Numbered from the stretch's first letter, positions 22,240-34,440 are shown. The stretch: DNA of 64,000 nt from Ophioderma brevispina (GCA_023653785.1 JAMKCH010043925.1:48084-112083), one strand, 5' to 3'. Numbers and translations: made by a program. The notes: generated from the sequence alone by a model not told the origin.

Positions 22240-24660
22240 CTACGGGATATCTCAACGTTTCGGGTGTCGGTAGTGCACGGAGCCAGAGAAAAATTTCCTC
22301 GTGCGTTTCACGCTTCTCCGACGACGTGATTGATAGATCGAGTTTTAACACTTACAAAACCACATACCTGTGGCGGGATAATCAACTAGTGCTCTTTTGT
22401 AAGAGGCACTGAAAATTAATCCGATTGGTGATTTTCTTGTACATGTGCATGCATGTATAAGCACAGTCAGAGCAAAAGACAAACCCACTAGTCGGTAACA
22501 CCTAAAAGCGGGCCCACTAGACGACAGTGCCTAGAAGCGGGTGGATCTCTATGAGAAATGTTATATTTCCAAACATTTTCTAAAAATACTTCAAATACAT
22601 CAACCGCCAGCTGATAACATACTCGGCAGAATTTGCACATGCTCTCTATTTAACCAGAAAGTGTGATGCACTCGTATGACCAGAGGGTGATTGATATCAA
22701 TCCCACAAACCATTGCAACACACTTGTATTTTACTGTACAATTCACATACCATTTCTAATCATAGCGATACAAAGTACTGCCAGGAACCATGTGACCTGC
22801 CATGTAAAAATTCATTAGATTTTAAGTGTTTCCATTTTCTAGGCTAAACTGTGCACAGAATTTTAAGGTTTTGAATGTTAAAATTAGGCTCTGTGTTGGG
22901 TCACATGACCACAAGGAACAGAAAATGTTCCATATGTACCCCCTTAAAATTCTACAGGAAACAAACTATTTTTATTATTTATGGCCTAACACTAATCAGA
23001 GAAGATGTAAGGAAGAGGAGATGTATCGCTTCAAGACTCGCGAGATAAGCTTGTTTTATCCATTCAATACCTATTGTATCACGCACTTAACAATCCACTT
23101 GAAAGGGCCTTTCCTGGGATCTGTGCGACCGCTCCACACTCGATCGATCACAACGGTATCGTTACTGGAGGAAATAACAGAGCATGTACACGTGCAACAG
23201 TGTTTCTAGAAGTTATTTTCTAACAAGCGTTTTACCCGTACTTCCGCGGGTGTGCAAACAGTCGTATTTACGTGTCTTCTGAGCGATTGTTTACTAAAAA
23301 AAGAGACTAATATTTCACCGAAAATCCCATCAAAATCGGCCGAATTTTCGATTATTTATGAACGTTTGAAATAGTGAATTCATAGGGCAATTTTGTAGGG
23401 TATAATTTGACGAATTCGAGGAGATATGCCGTGTTTTTTTCAACCATTTCTCAAGTTCCGATCATTTCCTGTGAATGAAACCACGTGGAATACGAAGCCG
23501 ATGGTGCACTTTATCCAAATTCAGTGACCCTTTTGGTGAAAGAAGCGACAACATTTTTGTAGTGGAGTTGAAGTTGGCACTCGTTCCCTATTTGATTTTC
23601 GCTTTTTCGGTATCTTGTATGCGCTTACACAAATTCAAGCCCGGATTGCAGTTTAGGCTCATCTCGGCAATGTAGTACATGGTATTTCCGGGGCATTTTT
23701 CTGAGACCAATAACATGGTACAGGGTATATAAGGTTGTGAATTTAGCTATAGATTATGAGGATTATCAAGTATTGATAATTATATAATATCTATAGGCCT
23801 ATTATGAAATGCATTATGCAGCTACATGTAAAATTAAAATGGTAATATATAGAAAATGTTGTCTGGGTCACGAAGTGATCTTGGGTGTCTATTTTTCCTT
23901 AGTAGGTGGTCTCATATGCCTAAATCTCCATAATCTGCCATATTTTTACAAGTCCTACAAGTTAATTTAAGATTTACACCATTGAGTTCGTCGCTAATAA
24001 ATGTATAAAGGCAACAATGTTCACCGAATTCCGTTTTTTTGTGTGTTTACTTTTCACGCGTGTTTTGACATTTTATAGCTTTTTATTAAACAGCATCGTT
24101 AGAATATCAACAAGTTAAAAATTATCCCCCAATCATGCAATTACAAACCCCAGAATTTATTGATGCGGCCCTTGGGGTCTCGATACAAATGACATTACGG
24201 ATATATTGGTATAAAGAATTGAATTGGATAAATTCGAAATGGAATCACTTTTCATCGGGATCGCAGCCGCCGGCGTGGCGGGCAGTTCTCCCACAGTCCC
24301 CTGGCACAGTCCCCGTCAAATTTGATCGTATTACACATGTGTGTTTCGCGGGACATTTCCGGCATTTTGCACGTGCATAACAACTCACTTTCTGCCGATT
24401 CTTTGTCTTTATCTCTTCATGAATTTATGATAAATTTTCATCAACAAAATCGGCATAGTATGCTGTAATAGCCGTCCTTATTTTCTCCATATTTTCAGTG
24501 GAATATGAGAACTACCATAATTCTAAAAGAGCGGTCAGTGCTGCATGCTGTGGGTTTCTTGTTTACATTGGAAACCTATGATGTGCGCAGGCGCCGTGCA
24601 CGACCTCTGACCAAATCGATCTAAGCTTACGCGGGACTTTGTGACTTAATTCCTAATTGG
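22240..24660. promoter_or_regulatory. CpG-enriched, promoter-like zone
   Basis: CpG is clearly more frequent here than in the flanking AT-rich DNA, in patches at 22240-22340, 23025-23290 and 24240-24680. An ETS-like ACTTCCGCGGG lies at 23240-23250, and an NRF-1-like palindrome at 24584-24595. No TATA box with a matching gene start is obvious. An exon candidate on the + strand begins about 0.9 kb downstream (25533), so this may hold a start region for it. That link is inference. Confidence 0.35.
24584..24595. promoter_or_regulatory. NRF-1-like site TGCGCAGGCGCC
   Basis: It agrees with the known YGCGCAYGCGCR palindrome except at one central base. It sits in the GC-rich patch upstream of the 25.5 kb exon candidate. 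A single match can occur by chance. Confidence 0.35.
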
Positions 24661-24769
24661 GTACTTGAAGTTCAATAGCGGAACCTCCCGCGGTCGCACA
24701 CATATAGTCTTTGAAGTGCCTGGCGATACAACTCCTCTTCCTTACATCTTCTCTGCACTAACAAATACC

Positions 24770-25124
24770 TTAAAGAGGCAACGAGAGATTTCAAATAACA
24801 GGTGTGCCTAAAAAATATGAAAATTCTGATTTTTGCATTGGTGTAAAGCTTTCTGTAAAAATATTCCCTTCTGAAAGGATTAAGCTGAGAACTGTTTCTT
24901 TGGTACCAAAATTGTGATATTTCTAATTTCCTATAGGAGCAAATACGAAATTCAGTCTATGTTTTCTATTGAAATATAAGCATATACAATCACCTTTGTT
25001 TTCATTTCAAGATATTTCTGTAGCCAAATAAAAGGTAAGGAGTCTATTGCATGTCTAATCTATATGAAATCACTACATATCACAGAAAATATGGACGACT
25101 TGAAATCTCTCGTTGCACCTTTAA
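24770..25124. mobile_element. 355-bp TTAA-ended MITE (family B), copy 1
   Basis: It starts TTAAAGAGGCAACGAGAGAT and ends ATCTCTCGTTGCACCTTTAA, a terminal inverted repeat of about 24 bp with TTAA at both sides. The interior matches 39459-39814 and 57111-57456 (TCTGATTTTTGCA, GTAAAGCTTT, GGAGCAAATACGAAATTCAG, ATCTATATGAAAT). TTAA duplication points to piggyBac or Kolobok. No coding frame is present. Confidence 0.8.
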
Positions 25125-25532
25125 CCCTAAGGCCAAAAATAAAACAAAAAGTGGGGTACATACGGAACTCCTGCCCAAGGTACAGTTTAAAAATTGCCGT
25201 GTATCATGGGAATGTGACTCAAGACCCATCTTGCCTCATCATTCACAACTGGGTGACAAAAAGTGCTTCATTGTCATTATACCCTGGAGTTAAAATTATT
25301 GCCATTCTGTCTTAAACTAAGATTGACAGCATTTGTGAAGTAGACAGATTGAAGATGGGTGCTGCTGTGCCTTTAATGATAATTAAATACTCCAGTTTCT
25401 TTCTTTGTAAACAGATAACTTGTAGCTGTTATCTAGCAGTAATATAAATGGTTACTCAACCTTGATCATTACTAGACAGGTGGCGGTATTTGTATTTGGT
25501 CGAATCAACATGCCAAAACACCTCTTTTTTAG

Positions 25533-25712
25533 GCACGAGTGCACGAGCATGCAAATCAAATTTAAGAAGCATGAATATCATGTGCCACTGCAGCTTGGCA
25601 GGGGGAAAGCTTTACAGCCAAAAGGCATAGTGTCAGTTTTGCTACAAGATTGGATCTGCGGACCTATTCAGGCTTACCACCATGAAGCCACAAGAAAACA
25701 AGATGGGACCAG
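25533..25712 (+). CDS. Candidate internal exon (180 bp), unknown product
   Basis: The upstream acceptor ACACCTCTTTTTTAG is strong. The downstream sequence GGACCAG then GTGGGT is a good donor. Between them one frame stays open: one base, 59 codons, two bases, so the exon is symmetric and exactly 180 bp. The peptide begins HECTSMQIKFKKHEYHV and ends QAYHHEATRKQDGT, with mixed composition, one Trp and two Cys. I recognise no domain and no signal or membrane segment. It lies ~0.9 kb 3' of a CpG-rich zone and upstream of a possible + strand terminal exon at 37035, but phase and distance do not prove one gene. Confidence 0.4.
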
Positions 25713-25890
25713 GTGGGTGAAACTGTGTACACAACCAATTTCTTCATGGGAGTACCTTTGAAGTACCTGTTAAGTAGCCATGGAGTACCCACCCGCATAG
25801 GTACCACATCACCGGCTGCGAAAGTGTAGGTAATCATCCACCTAGGTATACACGCAGTAGCTTAACCACTAGTCACCCAATGCGGGAGTG

Positions 25891-26027
25891 CGGTCCTCTA
25901 TCTACGTCCGATTGAACCCGGTATAGACCATTATTTTTGCGTGGAAGAACGAGGCCGCAGGCCAAGTTTTTCCACGCAAAAATAATGGTCTATACCTTGG
26001 GTTCAATCGGACGTAGATAGAGGACCG
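25891..26027. mobile_element. 137-bp near-perfect foldback
   Basis: The left arm (25891-25945, starting CGGTCCTCTATCTACGTCCG) and the right arm (25971-26027, ending CGTAGATAGAGGACCG) are complementary over about 55 bases. The only difference is a 2-base indel (GAACCCGG against GAACCCAAGG). The loop is 25 bases and GC-rich (GAGGCCGCAGGCC). No target duplication is visible and no transposase is near. It could be a young MITE, a structured RNA locus or a replication or assembly fold-back. Confidence 0.75.
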
Positions 26028-28980
26028 ATTCAAAAAATCATCTCTTTATTCTCTAAATCTGTTCCATGTCTGGAATACTATTGTTTCATGGTACAAATTT
26101 TCAGAAATGGGCATTAACCTCTCTCTTTTTTGTGGCAGCAAATTTCAGAAATTGAACCAATCCTTCATCGCTTGTAAAGGAATACTTGCAAAGATAAGAC
26201 ATTTTACAGGGAAATAAAAGACAATTAGGTGCTACCTCTACATGCATAGACACTTAGCTGCTGCAAGCATAATATTGAGTAATGGCCCCGTGTATGCCCC
26301 CTGTAGCCCTCAACTGTTTCCCATTTGATATATGAATATTGAGGCCTGAATATTCAGTACCTGATCAACCTATAGGTTTCGCATATATATACTCCAGTAT
26401 TCATGGATTGCTATTGATGGCTTGAAAGTTGTATCAAAACTTAAAAGATAACCTTAAAGAGGACAGGCCATCCAGTCTTGGATTTCAAAACCTCAGAGTC
26501 GTTCTTTGACAAAGGCATATTCAGAATGTCAGTCCCCCAGGATGCTGCTGGATTCTGGATACAATCACTGTGAACACCTGGATATCTAGGAGGCCACCCA
26601 TGGGGTCGGGGTATGAAGCCCCGGCATTGCAGTGATTTTAGCATTGTTTTGTGAAGCATTCTGGTGTGATCTAAAAGTATTTTTTAAGAGATAAAGAGTG
26701 CCAGTATGCCTCCTGCACTCCTGCATGTATGAATACACCAATGTTTAATACCGTATCTCAATCAGGTGGCATTAAAGCACATGCATGCATGCACGCGAGA
26801 TATTAAAGATAAAGTAAAACGTCAGTGTATATAATTAAAAATAAAATTTCAAATTCTCAACACACCAATGGATAGAAGGTATGTGTACCAATTTACTTTT
26901 CCAAACCAGTTAAAACAATGACTCTAACAGGGCAACTTTTTTCAACCAATGCAAGTCCCTCGCTTGGTATCAGTTTTAAAGAAATATGTGAACATATTCT
27001 GAATTTGTATGTTAATTCTAACCCTATATTGAAGATAAACTCTCTGCCAGAATTGTTCAGAGTTATTTACTGTGCGCCGAGCATGAGGTGCGTCAACACG
27101 GAAGTGATGCCGATTGGCTTGCGGCTGACTGGTTGAGTAGGTCAGCCTCCCCCATTGGTTAATCACGCATGAGGCTACCCATATAGACTCCTCCCCTTTT
27201 ATGCAGATATTATGACGTACCTCTGAACAATTCCGACAGCAACTTTAGTACATACCACAAATTTATGCTGAGAAATTCAAACACATCTCACTTTAATCCA
27301 TAGAAAAATTGACAGCACAAGTTTTACACATCTGCACGGTTCATTTTTGAGGGCAGCATTAGCTCTTTTGCACAGAGTATGATATTATTTTGATTATATA
27401 TATATATATATATATATGAATGAAAATTTGTCATGCAATCAGCAAATGGATATATGTCAGGCAAAATCAAAATTCAGTTTTCAATTTCACTGTATGTGCT
27501 ATTTCTGGATTTCATTTTGCTGAAAACCCCATTTCAATTGGACTTATGGTTCCTGAGATATGGTAATTTTAGTGTGGTTCAGAACACGGAAATGCAAAGG
27601 AAGGTGACGTCAAAAAGTGGGTATATCATTAGCAACAAAGACTTGAATAGCTTGATCACATTACAATCAATGTATTGCGAGGTGTTCGATTTTTTGAACT
27701 TTTTAAATCACATAATTGGTAATTAAAAAAATGATTAAGTTCATCAAAAAATTAACATGCTGAAAAGTGATTGAATTCTTTTCAAGAAAAGCAAGGTAGG
27801 CCCCCGAGGAGAAAACATTAGGAGATAAATTCCACACATACTCTAAAAGATAGCATTTCAGCATCAAAAAGGTCCAAGCAGAATCAATAGTAACACTATA
27901 CTTTCATTAGTGCAAAGAATAATCGTACTTCGCTGCTAGCAGCCCGGCGCACATTACGCACATTTCCCCAAATGATACCCCCCTCCTGGTGCTGCGAATA
28001 TGCAGTCCATGGGGCTGTGCACCTGAAGCAACCGTAATTTGCATACGATTCGTGAATTCATATTAACAAGATATACCGCTGGCAAAATGGAATAATTTGC
28101 GTATGTTGTGGATCTGTGAATTACAATCAAAAAAACGAACAATGCACGATCATGTAGTGGATGAGCAGGAGGAGTTGGTGAATTTGAAAAATAATCCACA
28201 CAACATTCCTCCTCTGTAACAAAAATTTGATGTCAAGCAGAAAATTTCAAGCAGGCTTCAGGGAGCATGGTCAAGTGTCAATTAATTGTTGGAAATTGCA
28301 CCAGGGTTACTCGCTCTCAGCACCAGGAAGTTAAAATATAATTGGGCAAAAAATTAAATTCTAGAAAATAAAGGAGTTTCTTGATTTTGAAACATCTTGA
28401 AAATTTTACACACTGAAAATAATTTCTTTAGAGCACTTCTCCTGGAGGTATATTTTGTATATTTGGGGCTATTTTCTAGTATGCTGAAAAAAAAGTTTGG
28501 TTGTTGTAGATGTCCCAAAAAACCAAAATGTGTGAATGCACTTTTTGTTCTTCTCCTTTTTTATTTTTCTAAACTCATCCTAAAATATGCCTAAAAGTGC
28601 TGGTAATCTCAACAGGTTTAAAGGGCATGGTTATCATTTATAACAAATACTGATTTGTAGAATATCAAAGGTTGATTTTAAATCACCTTTATAGATTGTT
28701 GTACAGGATATGGGGAGCACTTTCATTGGAAGTTTACATATGGGGACATGCCACACAAGATCCTCATTTTCAGACTGATTTTTAGTTCCACTGACTCCTA
28801 TTTTAAACTGATTTGCAAAGGCTCAACCTTTTATGTAAGAATCTGTTCTTGCTCAAATTTGTACTTCTAACCCTAACACCACCAAACACCCACAAACCCC
28901 AATGCACTGAGTGAGAAAAATGCACTAAATGCAATGACGTCATTGAACGAAGACACATATGGGCACGGAATCGCTGGCCG
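26028..28980. other. Mostly featureless AT-rich DNA
   Basis: The only clear item is a TA microsatellite at 27395-27417. Frames at 26441-26659 (-), 27433-27726 (+) and 28397-28594 (+) lack motifs and credible exon boundaries. A short AG/GT-bounded segment at 28427-28448 is too small to judge. Confidence 0.45.
27395..27417. repeat. (TA)n microsatellite
   Basis: About 11 perfect TA units. Confidence 0.95.
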
Positions 28981-29338
28981 GGCCAGCGGCACCACCGTAG
29001 CATGATATCCCCGGTCATGGGAGTGGGACCCAAAGGGCCCCTGGTTCAAGACCAACCAAAGTTTCCAACTTTTCTCTTTCCCCTCTTCCCTTATTCCTTC
29101 ACTGCTTGGGGCATAAGGGTTAATGACAGTACTTTTTTCCATACACTAAAACCGTCAAAAACTAAATTTGATGGAAATCTAGCGCATAAGCCCTTGTTCC
29201 CAACAAGAAACTCACCCAAATTCAGTTTGAGGGACTCCAATTTGTCTATCCCCAAATTTATTTCAAATGGGGGATGACCCAATTTGGTTTAAATCCATCA
29301 AAGTATGTGGATATTACATGTAAATGTTAACCCCTTTT

Positions 29339-29382
29339 CACAACAACAGACATCAACAACAACAACAGACATCAACAGTAGA
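29339..29382. repeat. Short CAACAGACAT tandem repeat
   Basis: CAACAACAGACAT occurs twice, with extra CAA units between. A perfect 16-bp palindrome, CCTGCCTTAAGGCAGG, lies just downstream at 29405-29420. Confidence 0.7.
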
Positions 29383-29770
29383 CAAAGTGATCCCTATGTG
29401 TCTTCCTGCCTTAAGGCAGGCGACACAAAAAGTGTAATGTGGTACAAGTTCTATAAAAAATGCATCTGCAGGTACCCAGGAAACAAACTTTATCTTCTTA
29501 AAAGCCTAATCAAAAGCAAATTGCCTACTTTCCCCTGCTAAACTGAAAAATTGCTGAGAACACATATACCATGGATGAACTGAGAACAAAGCAAACTTAA
29601 CGTGTCTTTGGTTGAATCAAGGCTAATTGTGTGCGCAGAATGTGCATACCTAAATTAAAATGATGAACAAGCGTGATGGGGTTTGATCCAAATGCAAGGA
29701 CACATTTTGTAATACTCACAGTGATAGTGCCTTTAAAGTGTGAATTTCAAAATAAATGAGAATGTCTTTT

Positions 29771-29842
29771 CTTGTGTAAATAATTACACTTAGATCGTGT
29801 CTAAAATTATACCTGGTCTAACTCTTTTGTGCATATCGACCT
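29771..29842. mobile_element. Decayed relative of the 20.3 kb Tourist-like foldback
   Basis: ACCTGGTCTAACTCTTTTGT followed by GCATATCGACCT matches the right half of 20326-20413. The left arm is largely lost. Confidence 0.45.
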
Positions 29843-30827
29843 ATAAAACGACCCTTGACTCTAAACACTTCTGTACTCTCACATACACACCTTGCTTTAA
29901 TATGTGAGCAAACCAAGTATGAACCTGATCTGTTACTCCACTAAAAGCTACAGAAAAATTCAACCAAAAGTGAAAAACCAATATTTGACACATACACACC
30001 GACTGACACACAAATCATGCTGCCGTAAGGTATTCTGTTTAAAATCAACATTAACCTAATTCTGCATATTACGTTTGTGAAAAATATATACACGAATAAT
30101 GTTATGTTTTAGACTAACCTGAATGCAGGTTTTAGTGGTAATACAGTGGGTGGATGTCCCATTAGTAGTTTGCATGTTGAGTGTGTGTAGAATGTCATAA
30201 GATATTCAAAACATAAATGACCCAACTCTTGGGGAGAACTACTTTCTGACTAATTGATGATACATGCAGGATTTTCGTACATATGTAGGGTAACGCTCTT
30301 GCTTCATTTGGTTCAAATAAACACAAAAACCACCTCTTGTCTCGACCTTGGAGCTTACTAAAGATTTTTTCATAAATGTCAACTCACAGTAGCCCTGCAG
30401 CATATCCCATGGTTCCCTTCACAAGCTACCTCGTTATCAGGTTTGAATTGTGGGACTCAAGGCTAAAACTTCAATTGCACACAATGCCAAGGATTGTTTT
30501 TCTCTGTGTGGTTTGAAGAATTAATGATGTAACTAGGTTTTGGTTTGTCTGGAGTTGAGTAAAGAGTTTTTTAAATTGTTAAGAATAGGATAATGGAAAA
30601 GTGTGGATAGTGATAAATGCTTAATGGTGCCATAATCCTGCAGAAATCTTTTGTGCCCCAATTCAGATATGGCAAGATATTAGCTATCTCAAGTCTGCTT
30701 TTTTTGTGTGTGGGGGGGGGGTACTTGAAATTTGTGTGCCTAAAGGGGCTGCAACACAAAATATAGATCTGCAGAACTTTATTTTAACAAATTATTTATT
30801 TTAACAAAATATGGGTTTGAAACTGCC
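29843..30827. other. No recognised feature
   Basis: AT-rich with a G-run at 30713-30720. Nothing coding is supported. Confidence 0.5.
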
Positions 30828-31090
30828 TTAACTACTTGATGCCATGGAGAACTTAAAATTTTTGCCCTGAAGAAATAGGTGGAAATAAGGTTTAAGTTGA
30901 TCTTTGGCCCTACCTTTTAGTGGTCCCATTATGGCTTATGACCCCGAGTGTGACCCTGTCTCAACAGGTCATGACCCAAGAATTGACCTTTGACCTTGTG
31001 AAGTGAAACTTAAATTACCTCAAAATAGCTTTTGCACACCACTCTATACATGGAACATCAAGTGGTTAATCCTAGCCCACTTTTATCCTG
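30828..31090 (+). repeat. Dispersed repeat family C, copy 1
   Basis: It shares, in order, ACTACTTGATGCCATGG, CTACCTTTTAGTGGTCCCAT, AACAGGTCATGACCC, TTGACCTTTGACCTTGTGAA and CTCAAAATAGCTT...GCACACCACT with 31203-31455. A third, inverted copy is at 38470-38820. TTGACCTTTGACCTT is a perfect direct repeat of TGACCT spaced by one base. Confidence 0.75.
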
Positions 31091-31129
31091 AATTTTAGAA
31101 CTAATTTGAAACTCAATTGGAACAAAAAA

Positions 31130-31200
31130 TGTGTGTGCATGCAAGTGTATGTGTGTGTGTATGTACATGCATGTATGTGCCTGTGTCTGTGTGCATGGAT
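31130..31200. repeat. Interrupted GT/GTAT microsatellite
   Basis: Runs of GTGTGT, CATGCATGTATGT and TGTGTCTGTGTG. Confidence 0.8.
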
Positions 31201-31202
31201 GT

Positions 31203-31455
31203 TTAACCACTTGACCGTGGAGGGCATAATATTATGCCTTGAACATCTGATGGCAATAAGGCAGGCCTAGATATGATCCTTGACACTACCTTTTATTGGT
31301 CCCATTGTAATGCTTAGGACCCTATAGGTGTGACCCTGCCTTAACAGGTCATGACCCCAGAAATTACCTTTGACCTTGTGAAGTGGAAGTAGAGCTTAAA
31401 TATAATGACCTCAAAATAGCTTCCGCACACCACTGTATATATGACAAGTGGATCA
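31203..31455 (+). repeat. Dispersed repeat family C, copy 2
   Basis: It starts AACCACTTGACCGTGGAGGG and ends near CCGCACACCACTGTATATATG. It follows copy 1 in the same orientation at a spacing of ~375 bases, so the pair may be a tandem duplication. Confidence 0.75.
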
Positions 31456-31539
31456 CTAACCAAGTCTTCCGCCCATCATGTTGGTTCGTGGATTGGGTTG
31501 TAGTTGGGATGGGGTGTGTGAGTATTTGGGGTAGTTTGT

Positions 31540-32394
31540 AATGGATGAAGCAGTTCTTGTGTGCAAGTTTGGTGATTTTTGCTCTTTTTTTAGAAAGAGT
31601 GTTTTACAGATTTTTTTTCAAAATAGGCTTGGTTTACATAAGGTCATTAGAGATCAATAGAAATATATAAACCCCATGGTCTTGTGCCAGTAGTTCTTAT
31701 GGCAAAGTTTGATGATTCTAAGACTATTTGCAGAAGAATATTGTTAAAGGTCACATAGGGGTCAGAAGAGTTCATCTGTGCATACCCTCCAACAAAAAGT
31801 CTGAACCATGGTTGTTTAAAGGTAGTTTGTCACAGCATTTTATTGTGATAGAAGTGTTTATAGATTTGACAAAAATGTCAAAGGGTCATGCAGCGTTAAT
31901 AGATGTCAATTGACTTATTAGTGCATGGGCCTTGGGCCAGTGGGTCTTTTTAGCAAGTTTGGCTTCGCTATACAACTTTATTTGGAGAAAGTATTCAAAT
32001 TTCAAAAAAAGGGGTCAAGGTCAGGTCAGGGGAATTGAGGGGGTCAATGTGTATACTCCATGAATCCCGTCCAAGTTCTTTTTAGGGTTTTGGGTCACGC
32101 ATCAATGGCAGGAAAGTTATTAAGATAGGTTTTTATTGTTGAAAGTATGTGATTTTAATCAATTGGATCAAAGGTATTTGAGGTCAACCACCAGAGAATG
32201 GGGTCAATAGAAGTCCAATGTTAAGTGGGTTCACTAAATGTCAAGTGTGCATACCCGAATGAGTCCTGGACCAGTTCTTTTCTGTTAATTTGTAGCATTT
32301 TGTTTGCAGTGTTTTATTTAGATTTTTTACAAAATACATTGCAGTATTTGGACGCGAGTGCTCATCATGCCCGTCAGATTTTGTAATGGGGCAA
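31540..32394 (+). repeat. Degenerate tandem units (~150-250 bp)
   Basis: The theme GTGCATACYC...CCAGTTCTT...AGTTTGRTGATT...TGTTTATAGATTT recurs, with starts near 31540, 31690, 31765, 31935, 32050 and 32245. Units are broken by indels. No gene is seen. Confidence 0.45.
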
Positions 32395-32880
32395 AGGTCC
32401 AAATGAGGCTCACCAAGTCCCAACCCGAGGTCACCTGAGGGTCATTAAGTTCACATGAGGTCACCATGGTCACATGAGGTCCAACAGGTCACCAAGGTCA
32501 CCCTGGTTGCAAATGAGGTCACCAAGGTCAACATGAGGTCACCAAGTTCACATGAGGTCACCATGGTCACATGAGGTCACCAAGGTCACATGAGGTCACC
32601 AAGTTCCACAGAGGTCACCAAGGTCACATGAGGGTCACCAAGGTCACCATGGTCACATGAGGTAACAAGGTCACATTAGGTCAACCAAGGTCACCCGAGG
32701 TCACATGAGGGTCACCAAGGTCGATAGGGTCACATGAGGTCATTGAGGTCCATGAGGTCACTAGGTCACCCAGGTCACATGTAACCCAGGTCAACTGGGG
32801 TCACCCAGGTCACATGTCACCCGGTCACATGAGGTAACCTAGGTCAATGAGGTCATCAAGGTCACCACAGGAGATGAGGT
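32395..32880. repeat. ~19-bp minisatellite of AGGTCACCAAGGTCACATG
   Basis: About 25 degenerate units. The regular parts alternate AGGTCA-ccA-AGGTCA and AGGTCA-catg-AGGTCA. Single-base gains and losses (CACC/CACCC, GGTC/GGGTC) are frequent. The array runs directly into the A/C-biased block. Confidence 0.85.
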
Positions 32881-33930
32881 CACCCCACCCCCACAATCCA
32901 CCCATCCATATACCACCCTTCCCTCCCAATAAACCCTGAGCTTGCCTGACCTGATACCCATTACCCCGCTACACCTTCCACCTCCCCAAAAAAAGGCCCT
33001 CCCCGAATCACCCCCTTCCGACGCACCAACCCTCACTCGACCCAATAAAGCACAAAAAAAAAAAACCGGGAAACGACAAAAACAAAAAAAACACCCACAC
33101 AAAAAAAAAAACAAATAGACCAATGACGCAAGTAGCAAAAGACACAAAAGAAGACCAACCCACGAGCAAACACCACAAAAAGATACACCACACCGCCGCA
33201 CAAAGACAACCAATAGAACAAACTAGCACAAAACCACAAGACACCCTAACACGCAACAGCATGAGACACACCCCAGTGGCAAACAAGACCCCGCGGGGCC
33301 AAAAAACACCCCACGACACAAACAATCCCCACGACACAAACAAACCCGGCCGCAACGCAAGGCCCCAAACACCCCGCTCGCGCCCGCCCCCGCCCCAACA
33401 CCCCCCCGCCCCAAACCCGCCCGCCCCCGCGCCCCGGCGCGCCCCAAATCACCCCGGCCCCCACACCCCCCCGCCCGCCCGCCCCAAACCCCCTCGCCCC
33501 AAGACCCCAACCCCCTCCCCAACACACCAACAACCCCCTCCCAACACCACACCCCCTCCCCAACACCCCTCTACCAAACACCCCCAACCACCCCATCCCC
33601 AACACCCACCTCCCTCACCCAACACCCCACCCCCACCCCACCTCACCAACACCCCACCCCCCACCCCCTCCCCAAAACCCCACCGGGCCCCGTAAAATTT
33701 TGGACCACATTTAACTCCAGATCACAGAAAGAAAAATCAAGAAAAGGATAACAAGAAATGAGCCCGCCCCCCCCCACACGGACCCGAATGGAACATGGCC
33801 TGGTGATTGATACGATTTTATCCCAATCATATGCATCTATTCGGCCAAGGCCTCATTATGTGAACATTTTTTGGGGAAAAACCCCGGGGGTTTTTTTTTG
33901 AAACCCCCCCTTCGTGTGAGAAATGGCCAC
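32881..33930. repeat. A/C-biased low-complexity block
   Basis: From 32881 the + strand loses T and G. From about 33041 to 33690 nearly all bases are A or C, first in A-runs (AAAAAAAAAA) and then in C-runs. Ordinary sequence returns in steps between 33691 and 33930, still with odd homopolymers (GGGGGTTTTTTTTTG, CCCCCCC). Frames here (for example 33123-33695, Pro-rich) are by-products of composition. It may be a true satellite edge or an unpolished read end. Confidence 0.7.
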
Positions 33931-34249
33931 TGGTATTTATGGAATGTTGTTAATCGTCCTGGGTTTGATGGGTTTGACCGTTTGCATTATTTATACTTCT
34001 AAAATTTGACAGTAGGAATCATTGTGGAAATTACACACAAGCATGGTAAACTAGGTCCCTAACTCTACAAGGTAAACTATTACTGATTTCTAGGCTCGTT
34101 TTGAAAACGTTTTTGTGCCAAACATTTTGCCCTTTCAAATTCTTCCGAAAGTGCTCTTTTTCATTACTTTTCACGAAAATGAACCTCAGAGACCAAAAAA
34201 AAAAAGATTTATATTTAGTGTACAATGATGATAAGATTAAGCAGTAGGG
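33931..34249. other. No recognised feature
   Basis: Plain AT-rich sequence. Confidence 0.45.
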
Positions 34250-34440
34250 ATTGTAAGTGACGAAAAACGGCGATATTTTCACACCCTATTCGATGTTTAC
34301 ACGCCGAACAACGTGCTAAGGGGTGTGCGCAACTCGCCGTGTGCGTACCGCTGGCGGACTGGCCGAGCTCATCGCGACATCGGGCGGCCTTGCCTTGCCT
34401 ACCGAGTTGCAGTGCCACACTACAAATGCTATTTCAACTC
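34250..34440. promoter_or_regulatory. CpG-rich patch, possible start region
   Basis: CpG dinucleotides are dense here (GCGCAACTCGCC, CTCATCGCGACATCGGGCGG) against AT-rich flanks. Short frames on both strands cross it, but none is convincing. It lies ~400 bases 3' of the - strand exon candidate at 34809-35178, so it is not that exon's promoter unless transcription runs the other way. Confidence 0.25.

Noticed and set aside
22826..23209. 127-codon + frame
   Set aside because: Crosses the inverted-pair sequence and low-complexity ends. No exon boundaries.
28980..29060. tRNA-like head with GGTTCAAGACC
   Set aside because: B-box-like string is present, but no credible A-box or stems at the right spacing.
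32395..32880. CRISPR-like array
   Set aside because: Contiguous ~19-bp degenerate minisatellite with no unique spacers, in eukaryotic DNA.
33123..33695. 190-codon + frame and several Gly-rich - frames
   Set aside because: Extreme A/C composition removes stop codons. There is no motif and the assembly is suspect.
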